Assembly: GCF_034190915.1 (NCBI RefSeq)
Contig: NW_026947693.1
Coordinates: 124,001-188,000, forward strand
DNA from: Cavia porcellus
Lineage: Eukaryota; Chordata; Mammalia; Rodentia; Caviidae
Length of the DNA: 64,000 nt
Direction of reading: 5' to 3'
How positions within the stretch are numbered: position 1 is the stretch's first letter; every line of letters starts with the position of its first letter. The position numbers and the translations under genes were made by a program. The notes under the pieces were generated by a model. It did not search any database, had not been told where the DNA came from, and saw nothing but the letters and a program-made list of their open reading frames with translations. Of this stretch, positions 27,201-39,174 are shown piece by piece.

Positions 27201-28213
27201 ACAATGCGCACCACCCCGTGATGTTTTTCTCACTCCTACTAGTGAATCTAATGTAACACACACCCATACAATGCGCACCACCCCGTGATGTTTTTCTCAC
27301 TCCTACTAGTGAATGTAATGTAACACACACCCATACAATGCGCACCACCCCGTGATGTTTATCTCACTCCTACTAGTGAATGTAATGTAACACACACCCA
27401 TACAATGCGCACCACCCCGTGATGTTTTTCTCACTCCTACTAGTGAATGTAATGTAACACACACCCATACAATGCGCACCACCCCGTGACGTTTTTCTCA
27501 CTCCTACTAGTGAATGTAATGTAACACACACCCATACAATGCCCACCACCCCGTGACGTTTTTCTCACTCCTACTAGTGAATGTAATGTAACACACACCC
27601 ATACAATGCCCACCACCCCGTGATGTTTTTCTCACTCCTACTAGGGAATCTAATGTAACACACACCCATACAATGCGCCCAACCCCGTGACGTTTTTCTC
27701 ACTCCTACTAGTGAATGTAATGTAACACACACCCATACAATGCGCACCACCCCGTGATGTTTTTCTCACTCCTACTAGTGAATCTAATGTAACACACACC
27801 CATACAATGCGCACCACCCCGTGATGTTTTTCTCACTCCTACTAGTGAATGTAATGTAACACACACCCATACAATGCACACCAAACCGTGATGATTTCTC
27901 ACTCCTACTAGTGAATGTAATGTAACACACACCCATACAATACGCACCACCCCGTGATGTTTTTCTCACTCCTACTAGTGAATCTAATGTAACACACACC
28001 CATACAATGCGCACCACCCCGTGATGTTTTTCTCACTCCTACTAGTGAATCTAATGTAACACACACCCATACAATGCGCACCACCCCGTGATGTTTTTCT
28101 CACTCCTACTAGTGAATGTAATGTAACACACACCCATACAATGCGCACCACCCCGTGATGTTTTTCTCACCCCTACTAGTGAATGTAATGTAAAACACAC
28201 CCATACAATGCGC
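24264..28213 (+). repeat. Monomer run S7, 59 units, between E7 and E8
   Basis: 3950 bp equals 59 x 67 minus 3. With E7 it forms a 4094-bp superunit that repeats directly as E8 + S8. All domain-1 landmarks are present: GTTAATG, ACTCCCAT, ACAAGTGAATGCAATG, AGTGTATC, CGCCCC run, GACG units, CCCACGACC, AAACCGTGATGATTTC. A unit near 26813 reads CACGTGACG. No gene is visible. Confidence 0.92.
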
Positions 28214-28357
28214 ACCACACCGCGATGTTTTTCAGAAACCTATCCTACATTGGCACTGCATGTTCCCTGACCTCCCCATGCTGACCACCCCGTGGTGCTT
28301 TTCTCCATGCTACATTGCCACTCACTGCCTATCCTAATTCAGACCCTCCCCATTCAA
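28214..28357 (+). repeat. Diverged dimer element E8 (subfamily a, 144 bp)
   Basis: Subfamily a element with ACCACACCGCG entry and TCACTGCC in unit 2, as in E1, E4 and E9. Standard flanks. Confidence 0.92.
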
Positions 28358-31300
28358 ACCACCCCGTAATGTTTTCCTCACTCCTACTAGTGAATGTAAT
28401 GTAACGCACACCCATACAATGCGCACCACCCCGTGATGTTTTTCTAACTCCTACTAGTGAATGTAATGTAACACACACCCATAAAATGCGCACCACCCCA
28501 TGATGTTTTTCTCACACCTACTAGTGAATGTAATGTAACACACACCAATACAATGCGCACCAACCCGTGATGATTTCTCACTGCTACTAGTGAATGTAAT
28601 GTAACACACACCCATACAATACGCACCACCCCGTGATGTTTTTCTCACTCCTACTAGTTAATGTAATGTAACACACACCCATACAATGCGCACCACCCCG
28701 TGATGTTTTTCTCACTCCTACTAGTGAATCTAATGTAACACACTCCCATACAATGCGCACCACCCCGTGATGTTTTTCTCACTCCTACTAGTGAATGTAA
28801 TGTAACACACACCCATACAATGCGCACCACCCCGTGATGTTTTTCTCACTCCTACTAGTGAATGTAATGTAACACACACCCATACAATGCGCACCACCCC
28901 GTGATGTTTTTCTCACTCCTACTAGTGAATGTAATGTAACACACACCCATACAATGCGCACCACCCCGTGATGATTTCTCACTCCTACTAGTGAATGTAA
29001 TGTAACACACACCCATACAATGCGCACCACCCCGTGATGTTTTTCTCACTCCTACTAGTGAATGTAATGTAACACACACCCATACAATGCGCACAACCCC
29101 GTAATGTTTTTCTCACTCCTACAAGTGAATGCAATGTAACACACACCCATACAATGCGCACCACCCCGTGATGTTTTTCTCACCCCTACTAGTGAATGTA
29201 ATGTAACACACACCCATACAAGGCGCACCACCCCGTGATGTTTTTCTCACTCCTATTAGTGAATGTAATGTAACACACACCCATACAATGCGCACCACCC
29301 CGTGATGTTTTTCTCACTCCTACTAGTGAATGTAATGTAACACACACCCATACAATGCGCACCACCCCGTGATGTTTTTCTCACTCCTACTAGTGAATGT
29401 AATGTAACACACACCCATACAATGCGCACCACCCCGTGATGTTTTTCTCACTCCTACTAGTGAATCTAATGTAACACACACCCATACAATGCGCACCACC
29501 CCGTGATGTTTTTCTCACTCCTACTAGTGAATGTAATGTAACACACACCCATACAATGCGCACCACCCCGTGATGTTTTTCTCACTCCTACTAGTGAATC
29601 TAATGTAACACACACCCATACAATGCGCACCACCCCGTGATGTTTTTCTCACTCCTACTAGTGTATCTAATGTAACACACACCCATACAAGGCGCACAAC
29701 CCCGTGATGTTTTTCTCACTCCTACTAGTGAATCTAATGTAACACACACCCATACAATGCGCACCACCCCGTGATGTTTTTCTCACTCTTAGTAGTGAAT
29801 GTAATGTAACACACACCCATACAATGCGCACCACCCCGTGATGTTTATCTCACTCCTACTAGTGAATGTAATGTAACACACACCCACACAATGCGCACCA
29901 CCCCGTGATGTTTTTCTCACTCCTACTAGTGAATGTAATGTAACACACACCCATACAATGCCCACCACCCCGTGATGTTTTTCTCACTCCTACTAGTGAA
30001 GGTAATGTAACACACACCCATACAATGCGCACCACCCCGTGATGTTTTTCTCACTCCTACTACTGAATGTAATGTAACACACACCCATACAATGCGCACC
30101 ACCCCGTGATGTTTTTCTCACTCCTACTAGTGAATGTAATGTAACACACACCCATACAATGCACACCACCCCGTGATGTTTTTCTCACTCCTACTAGTGA
30201 ATGTAATGTAACACACACCCATACAATGCGCACCACCCCGTGATGTTTTTCTCACTCCTACTAGTGAATGTAATGTAACACACACCCATACAATGCGAAC
30301 CACCCCGTGATGTTTTTCTAACTCCTACTAGTGAATGTAATGTAACACACACCCATACAATGCGCACCACCCCGTGATGTTTTTCTCATTCCTACTAGTG
30401 AATGTAATGTAACACACACCCATACAATGCGCCCCACCCCGTGATGTTTTTCTCACTCCTACTAGTGAATCTAATGTAACACACACCCATACAATGCGCC
30501 CCACCCCGTGATGTTTTTCTCACTCCTACTAGGGAATCTAATGTAACACACACCCATACAATGCGCCCCACCCCGTGATGTTTTTCTCACTCCTACTAGT
30601 GAATCTAATGTAACACACACCCATACAATGCGCCCCACCCCGTGAAGTTTTTCTCACTCCTACTAGGGAGTGTAATGTAACACACACCCATACAATGCGC
30701 CCCACCCCGTGATGTTTTTCTCACTCCTACTAGTTAATGTAATGTAACACACACCCATACAATGCGCACCACCCCGTGATGTTTTTTTCACTGCTACTTG
30801 TGAATGTAATATAACACACACCCATACAATGCGCACCACCCCGTGACGTTTTTCTCACTGCTACTAGTGAATGTAATGTAACACACACCCATACAATGTG
30901 CACCACCACGTGACGTTTTTCTCACTCCTACTAGTGAATGTAATGTAACACACACCCATACAATGCGCACCACCCCGTGACGTTTTTCTCACTCCTACTA
31001 GTGAATGTAATGTAACACACACCCATACAATGCGCACCACCCCGTGACGTTTTTCTCACTCCTACTAGTGAATGTAATGTAACACACACCCATACAATGC
31101 GCACCACCCCGTGATGTTTTTCTCACTCCTACTAGTGAATGTAATGTAACACACACCCATACAATGCGCACCACCCCGTGATGTTTTTCTCACTCCTACT
31201 AGTGAATGTAATGTAACACACACCCATACAATGCCCACGACCCCGTGATGTTTTTCTCACTCCTACTAGTGAATGTAATGTAACACACACCCATACAATG

Positions 31301-32307
31301 CGCACCACCCCGTGATGTTTTTCTCACTCCTACTAGTGAATCTAATGTAACACACACCCATACAATGCGCACCACCCCGTGATGTTTTTCTCACTCCTAC
31401 TAGTGAATGTAATGTAACACACACCCATACAATGCGCACCACCCCGTGATGTTTATCTCACTCCTACTAGTGAATGTAATGTAACACACACCCATACAAT
31501 GCGCACCACCCCGTGATGTTTTTCTCACTCCTACTAGTGAATGTAATGTAACACACACCCATACAATGCGCACCACCCCGTGACGTTTTTCTCACTCCTA
31601 CTAGTGAATGTAATGTAACACACACCCATACAATGCCCACCACCCCGTGACGTTTTTCTCACTCCTACTAGTGAATGTAATGTAACACACACCCATACAA
31701 TGCCCACCACCCCGTGATGTTTTTCTCACTCCTACTAGGGAATCTAATGTAACACACACCCATACAATGCGCCCAACCCCGTGACGTTTTTCTCACTCCT
31801 ACTAGTGAATGTAATGTAACACACACCCATACAATGCGCACCACCCCGTGATGTTTTTCTCACTCCTACTAGTGAATCTAATGTAACACACACCCATACA
31901 ATGCGCACCACCCCGTGATGTTTTTCTCACTCCTACTAGTGAATGTAATGTAACACACACCCATACAATGCACACCAAACCGTGATGATTTCTCACTCCT
32001 ACTAGTGAATGTAATGTAACACACACCCATACAATACGCACCACCCCGTGATGTTTTTCTCACTCCTACTAGTGAATCTAATGTAACACACACCCATACA
32101 ATGCGCACCACCCCGTGATGTTTTTCTCACTCCTACTAGTGAATCTAATGTAACACACACCCATACAATGCGCACCACCCCGTGATGTTTTTCTCACTCC
32201 TACTAGTGAATGTAATGTAACACACACCCATACAATGCGCACCACCCCGTGATGTTTTTCTCACCCCTACTAGTGAATGTAATGTAAAACACACCCATAC
32301 AATGCGC
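28358..32307 (+). repeat. Monomer run S8, 59 units, between E8 and E9
   Basis: 3950 bp, 59 units; direct 4094-bp tandem copy of S7, including the CACGTG unit at 30907-30912 (4094 bp after the one at 26813). One difference noticed is GGCGCACAAC near 29691, where S7 has GGCGCACCAC. The last GACG units of the window are here (near 31782). No gene is visible. Confidence 0.92.
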
Positions 32308-32451
32308 ACCACACCGCGATGTTTTTCAGAAACCTATCCTACATTGGCACTGCATGTTCCCTGACCTCCCCATGCTGACCACCCCGTGGTGCTTTTCTCC
32401 ATGCTACATTGCCACTCACTGCCTATCCTAATTCAGACCCTCCCCATTCAA
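32308..32451 (+). repeat. Diverged dimer element E9 (last subfamily a copy)
   Basis: Identical in markers to E8 (ACCACACCGCG entry, TCACTGCC, CCCCATTCAA). It is the last element with GGCACTGC and a 74-bp second unit; all later copies have GCCACTGC or GCCACAGC and 73 bp. Confidence 0.92.
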
Positions 32452-34325
32452 ACCACCCCGTAATGTTTTCCTCACTCCTACTAGTGAATGTAATGTAACG
32501 CACACCCATACAATGCGCACCACCCCGTGATGTTTTTCTAACTCCTACTAGTGAATGTAATGTAACACACACCCATAAAATGCGCACCACCCCATGATGT
32601 TTTTCTCACTCCTACTAGTGAATGTAATGTAACACACACCCATACAATGCGCACCAACCCGTGATGATTTCTCACTGCTACTAGTGAATGTAATGTAACA
32701 CACACCCATACAATACGCACCACCCCGTGATGTTTTTCTCACTCCTACTAGTGAATCTAATGTAACACACACCCATACAATGCGCACCACCCCGTGATGT
32801 TTTTCTCACTCCTACTAGTGAATCTAATGTAACACACACCCATACAATGCGCACCACCCCGTGATGTTTTTCTCACTCCTACTAGTGAATGTAATGTAAC
32901 ACACACCCATACAATGCGCACCACCCCGTGATGTTTTTCTCACTCCTACTAGTGAATGTAATGTAACACACACCCATACAATGCGCACCACCCCGTGATG
33001 TTTTTCTCACTCCTACTAGTGAATGTAATGTAACACACACCCATACAATGCGCACCACCCCGTGATGATTTCTCACTCCTACTAGTGAATGTAATGTAAC
33101 ACACACCCATACAATGCGCACCACCCCGTGATGTTTTTCTCACTCCTACTAGTGAATGTAATGTAACACACACCCATACAATGCGCACCACCCCGTGATG
33201 TTTTTCTCACTCCTACAAGTGAATGCAATGTAACACACACCCATACAAGGCGCAGCACCCCGTGATGTTTTTCTCACTCCTATTAGTGAATGTAATGTAA
33301 CACACACCCATACAATGCGCACCACCCCGTGATGTTTTTCTCACTCCTACCAGTGAATGTAATGTAACACACACCCATACAATGCGCACCACCCCGTGAT
33401 GTTTTTCTCACTCCTACTAGTGAATGTAATGTAACACACACCCATACAATGCGCACCACACCGTGATGTTTTTCTCACTCCTACTAGTGAATCTAATGTA
33501 ACACACACCCATACAATGCGCACCACCCCGTGATGTTTTTCTCACTCCTACTAGTGAATGTAATGTAACACACACCCATACAATGCGCACCACCCCGTGA
33601 TGTTTTTCTCACTCCTACTAGTGAATGTAATGTAACACACACCCATACAATGCGCACCACCCCGTGATGTTTTTCTCACTCCTACTAGTGTATCTAATGT
33701 AACACACACCCATACAAGGCGCACCACCCCGTGATGTTTTTCTCACTCCTACTAGTGAATCTAATGTAACACACACCCATACAATGCGCACCACCCCGTG
33801 ATGTTTTTCTCACTCCTAGTAGTGAATATAATGTAACACACACCCATGCAATGCGCACCACCCCGTGATGTTTTTCTCACTCCTACTAGTGAATGTAATG
33901 TAACACACACCCATACAATGCGCACCACCCCGTGATGTTTTTCTCACTCCTACTAGTGAATGTAATGTAACACACACCCATACAATGCGCACCACCCCGT
34001 GATGTTTTTCTCACTCCTACTAGTGAATCTAATGTAACACACACCCATACAATGCGCACCACCCCGTGATGTTTTTCTCACTCCTACTAGTGAATCTAAT
34101 GTAACACACACCCATACAATGCGCACCACCCCGTGATGTTTTTCTCACTCCTACTAGTGAATGTAATGTAACACACACCCATACAATGCGCACCACCCCG
34201 TGATGTTTTTCTCACTCCTACTACTGAATGTAATGTAACACACACCCATACAATGCGCACCACCCCGTGATGTTTTTCTCACTCCTACTAGTGAATCTAA
34301 TGTAACACACACCCATACAATGCGC
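32452..34325 (+). repeat. Monomer run S9, 28 units; boundary of domains 1 and 2
   Basis: 1874 bp equals 28 x 67 minus 2 (GATGATTTC near 32667 and 33066). No gene is visible. The first ~0.75 kb follows the domain-1 order; from about 33.2 kb the order matches 39.9-41.0 kb instead (TAGTAGTGAATATAATG near 33819, CTACTACTGAATG near 34218). The CGCCCC and GACG runs of domain 1 are absent from here on as ordered blocks. Confidence 0.9.
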
Positions 34326-34468
34326 ACCACCCCGCGATGTTTTTCAGAATCCTATCCTACATTGCCACTGCATGTTCCCTGACCTCCCCATGCTGACCAC
34401 CCCGCGGTGCTTTTCTCCATCCTACATTGCCAATCACTGCCTATCCTATTTCAGACCCTCCGATTCAC
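34326..34468 (+). repeat. Diverged dimer element E10 (subfamily b, 143 bp)
   Basis: 70 + 73 bp. Markers: CAGAATCCTATCC, CCGCGGTGC at the unit boundary, CCATCCTACATTG, GCCAATCACTG, CCTATTTCAG and CCGATTCAC. The exit junction reads CACCACCCAGTGGTG, an imperfect palindrome. Its partner at +6657 is E13. Confidence 0.92.
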
Positions 34469-36275
34469 ACCACCCAGTGGTGTTTTTCTCACTCCTACTA
34501 GTGAATGTAATGTAACACACACCCATACAATGCGCACCACCCCGTGATGTTTTTCTCACTCCTACTAGTGAATGTAATGTAACACACACCCATACAATGC
34601 GCACCACCCCGGGATGTTTTTCTCACTCCTACTAGTGAATGTAATGTAACACACACCAATACAATGCGCACCACTGCGTGATTTTTTCTCACTCCTACTA
34701 GTGAATGTAATGTAACACACACCCATACAATGAGCACCACCCCGTGATGTTTTTCTCACTCCTACTTGTGAATGTAATGTAACACACACCCATACAATGC
34801 GCACCACCCGTGATGTTTTTCTCACTCCTACTAGTGAATGTAATGTAACACACACCCATACAATGAGCACCACCCCGTGATGTTTTTCTCACTGCTACTA
34901 GTGAATGTAATGTAACACACACCCATACAATGCGCACCACCCCGTGATGTTTTTCTCACTCCTACTAGTGAATCTAATGTAACACACACCCATACAATGC
35001 GCCCCACCCCGTGATGTTTTTCTCACTCCTACTAGTGAATGTAATGTAACACACACCCATACAATGAGCACCACCCCGTGATGTTTTTCTCACTGCTACT
35101 AGTGAATGTAATGTAACACACACCCATACAATGTGCACCACCCCGAGATGTTTTTCTCACTCCTACTAGTGAATCTAATGTAACACACACCCATACAATG
35201 CGCCCCACCCCGTGATGTTTTTCTCACTCCTACTAGTGAATGTAATGTAACACACACCCGTACAATGTGCACCACCCCGTGATGTTTTTCTCACTCCTAC
35301 TAGTGAATGTAATGTAACACACACCCGTACAATGCGCACCACCCCGTGATGTTTTTCTCACTCCTACTAGTGAATGTAATGTAACACACACCCATACAAT
35401 GCGCACCACCCCGTGATGTTTTTCTCACTCCTACTAGTGAATCAAATGTAACACTCACCCATACAATGCGCACCACGCCGTGATGTTTTTCTCACTCCTA
35501 CTAGTGTATCTAATGTAACACACACCCATACAAGGCGCACCACCCCGTGATGTTTTTCTCACTCCTACTAGTGAATGTAATGTAACACACACCCATACAA
35601 TGCGCACCACCCCGTGATGTTTTTCTCACTCCTAGTAGTGAATGTAATGTAAAACACACCCATACAATGCGCACCACCCCGTGATGTTTTTCTCACTCCT
35701 ACTAGTGAATGCAATGTAACACACACCCATACAATGCGCACCACCCCATGATGTTTTTCTCACTCCTACTAGTGAATGTAATGTAACACACACCCATACA
35801 AGGCGCACCATCGCGTGATGCTTTTCTCACTCCTACTAGTGAATGTAATGTAACACACACCCATACAATGCGCACCACCCCGTGATGTTTTTCTCACTCC
35901 TACTAGTGAATGTAATGTAACACACACCCATACAATAAGCACCACCCCGTGATGTTTTTCTCATTCCTACTAGTCAATCTAATGTAACACATACCCATAC
36001 AATGCGCACCACCCCGTGATGTTTTTCTCACTCCTACTAGTGAATCTAATGTAACACACACCCATACAATGCCCACCACCCCGTGATGTTTTTCTCACTC
36101 CTAGTAGTGAATGTAATATAACACACACCCATACAATGCGCACCACCCCGTGATGTTTTTCTCACTCCTACTAGTGAATGTAATGTAACACACACCCATA
36201 CAATGCGCACCACCCCGTGATGTTTTTCTCACTCCTACTAGTGAATGTAATGTAACACACACCCATACAATGCGC
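34469..36275 (+). repeat. Monomer run S10, 27 units, between E10 and E11
   Basis: 1807 bp equals 27 x 67 minus 2. The two short units are GCGTGATTTTTTC (near 34677) and CACCACCCGTGATG (near 34805). Other landmarks are CAATGAGC units, a CCCCGAGATG unit (35144), CACCCGTACAATG units, GAATCAAATG (35440), CAATAAGC (35935) and TAGTCAATC (35971). No gene is visible. It recurs at +6657 (S13) and, shortened by four units, in the right part of S16. Confidence 0.92.
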
Positions 36276-36418
36276 ACCACCCCGCGATGTTTTTCAGAAA
36301 CCTATCCTACATTGCCACTGCATGTTCCCTGACCTCCCCATGCTGACCACCCCGCGGTGCTTTTCTGGATCCTACATTGCCACTCACTGCCTATCCTAAT
36401 TCAGACCCTCCGATTCAC
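36276..36418 (+). repeat. Diverged dimer element E11 (subfamily b, 143 bp)
   Basis: Shares CCGCGGTGC and CCGATTCAC with E10 but has CAGAAACC, a unique TCTGGATCC, and GCCACTCACTG. The first unit after it ends TTTTTCACACTCC, unlike the usual TTTTCCTCAC. Confidence 0.9.
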
Positions 36419-39031
36419 ACCACCCCGTGATGTTTTTCACACTCCTACTAGTGAATGTAATGTAACACACACCCATACAAGGCGCACCACCCCGTGATGT
36501 TTTTCTCACTCCTACTAGTGAATCTAATGTAACACACACCCATGCAATGCGCACCACACAGTGATGTTTTTCTCACTGCTACTAGTGAATGTAATGTAAC
36601 ACACACCCATACAATGCGCACCACCCCGTGATGTTTTTCTCACTCCTACTAGTGAATGTAATGTAACACACACCCATACAATGCGCACCATCCCGTGATG
36701 TTTTTCTCACTCCTACTAGTGAATGTAATGTAACACACACCCATACAATGCGCACCACCCCGTGATGTTTTTCTCACTCCTACTAGTGAATGTAATGTAA
36801 CACACACCCATACAATAAGCACCACCCCGTGATGTTTTTCTCATTCCTACTAGTCAATCTAATGTAACACATACCCATACAATGCGCACCACCCCGTGAT
36901 GTTTTTCTCACTCCTACTAGTGAATCTAATGTAACACACACCCACACAATGCGCACCACCCCGTGATGTTTTTCTCACTCCTACTAGTGAATGTAATGTA
37001 ACACACACCCATACAATGCGCACCACCCCGTGATGTTTTTCTCACTCCTACTAGTGAATGTAATGTAACACACACCCATACAATGCGCACCACCCCGTGA
37101 TGTTTTTCTCACTCCTACTAGTGTATGTAATGTAACACACACCCATACAATAAGCACCACCCCGTGATGTTTTTCTCATTCCTACTAGTCAATCTAATGT
37201 AACACATACCCATACAATGCGCACCACCCCGTGATGTTTTTCTCACTCCTACTAGTGAATCTAATGTAACACACACCCACACAATGCGCACCACCCCGTG
37301 ATGTTTTTCTCACTCCTACTAGTGAATGTAATGTAACACACACCCATACAAGGCGCACCATCGCGTGATGCTTTTCTCACTCCTACTAGTGAATGTAATG
37401 TAACACACACCCATACAATGCGCACCACCCCGTGATGTTTTTCTCACTCCTACTAGTGAATGTAATGTAACACACACCCATACAATAAGCACCACCCCGT
37501 GATGTTTTTCTCATTCCTACTAGTCAATCTAATGTAACACATACCCATACAATGCGCACCACCCCGTGATGTTTTTCTCACTCCTACTAGTGAATCTAAT
37601 GTAACACACACCCACACAATGCGCACCACCCCGTGATGTTTTTCTCACTCCTACTAGTGAATGTAATGTAACACACACCCATACAATGCGCACCACCCCG
37701 TGATGTTTTTCTCACTCCTACTAGTGAATGTAATGTAACACACACCCATACAATGCGCACCATCCCGTGATGTTTTTCTCACTCCTACTAGTGAATGTAA
37801 TGTAACACACACCCATACAATGCGCACCACCCCGTGATGTTTTTCTCACTCCTACTAGTGAATGTAATGTAACACACACCCATACAATGGGCACCACCCC
37901 ATGATGTTTTTCTCACTCCTACTAGTGAATCTAATGTAACACACACCCATACAATGCGCACCACCCCGTGATGTTTTTCTCACTCCTACTAGTGAATCTA
38001 ATATAACACACACCCATACAAGGTGCACCACCCCGTGATGTTTTTCTCACTCCTACTAGTGAATCTAATGTAACACACACCCATACAAGGCGCACCACCC
38101 CGTGATGTTTTTCTCACTCCTACTAGTGAATCTAATGTAACACACACCCATGCAATGCGCACCACACAGTGATGTTTTTCTCACTGCTACTAGTGAATGT
38201 AATGTAACACACACCCATGCAATGCGCACCACCCCGTGATGTTTTTCTCACTCCTACTAGTGAATGTAATGTAACACACACCCATACAATGCGCACCACC
38301 CCGTGATGTTTTTCTCACTCCTACTAGTGAATGTAATGTAACACACACCCATACAATGCGCACCACCCCGTGATGTTTTTCTCACTCCTACTAGTGTATG
38401 TAATGTAACACACACCCATACAATGCGCACCACCCCGTGATGTTTTTGTCACTCCTACTAGTGAATGTAATGTAACACACACCCATACAATGCGCACCAC
38501 CCCGTAATGTTTTTCTCACTCCTAGTAGTGAATGTAATGTAACACACACCCATACAATGCGCACCGCCCCGTGATGTTTTTCTGACTCCTACTAGTGAAT
38601 GCAATGTAACACACACCCATACAATGCGCACCACCCCGTGATATTTTTCTCACTCCTACTAGTGAATGTAATGTAACACACACCCATACAAGGCGCACCA
38701 CCCCGTGATGTTTTTCTCACTCCTACTAGTGAATCTAATGTAACACACACCCATACAATGCGCACCACCCCGTGATGTTTTTCTCACTCCTACTAGTGAA
38801 TCTAATGTAACACACACCCATACAATGCGCACCACCCCGTGATGTTTTTCTCACTCCTACTAGTGAATGTAATGTAACACACACCCATACAATGCGCACC
38901 ACCCCGTGATGTTTTTCTCACTCCTACTAGTGAATGTAATGTAACACACACCCATACAATGCGCACCACCCCGTGATGTTTTTCTCACTCCTACTAGTGA
39001 ATATAATGTAACACACACTCATACAATGCGC
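36419..39031 (+). repeat. Monomer run S11, 39 units, between E11 and E12
   Basis: 2613 bp equals exactly 39 x 67, with no one-base-deleted unit. No gene is visible. It holds a small higher-order repeat: a CAATAAGC + TAGTCAATC/CACATACCC pair recurs every 335 bp (five monomers) at about 36814, 37149 and 37484. Further right are CATGCAATG and CACACAGTG units (near 38152-38170) and a GTTTTTGTCAC unit (38444), an order shared with 44.1-44.7 kb and 49.6-50.2 kb. Confidence 0.92.
36742..37746 (+). repeat. Local higher-order repeat, 335-bp period, 3 copies
   Basis: Five monomers repeat as a block. CAATAAGC at about 36814, 37149 and 37484 and the following TAGTCAATC at about 36851, 37186 and 37521 are each spaced exactly 335 bp. 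The blocks are not identical: the second is entered by an AGTGTATG unit, and the third is preceded by a CAAGGCGCACCATCGCGTG unit that also occurs before CAATAAGC near 35800. Block limits are approximate. Confidence 0.85.
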
Positions 39032-39174
39032 ACCGCCCCGCGATGTTTTTCAGAAACCTATCCTACATTGCCACTGCATGTTCCCTGACCTCCCGATGCT
39101 GACCACCCCGTGGTGCTTTTCTCCATGCTGCATTGCCACTCACTGCCTATCCTAATTCAGACCCTCCCATTCAA
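39032..39174 (+). repeat. Diverged dimer element E12 (subfamily d, 143 bp)
   Basis: Markers: ACCGCCCCGCG entry, TCCCGATGCTG at the end of unit 1, CATGCTGCATTGCC in unit 2, CCCATTCAAACC end. Shares GCTGCATTG with E15 and E18. Confidence 0.92.

Noticed and set aside
1..33200. Whole domain 1 as an assembly artefact
   Set aside because: Near-identity of the +11,477 copies makes this possible locally, but the superunits differ in length (24, 42, 58, 59 and 83 units) and in private variants, which simple mis-duplication would not produce. Kept as a caveat, to be settled by spanning reads.
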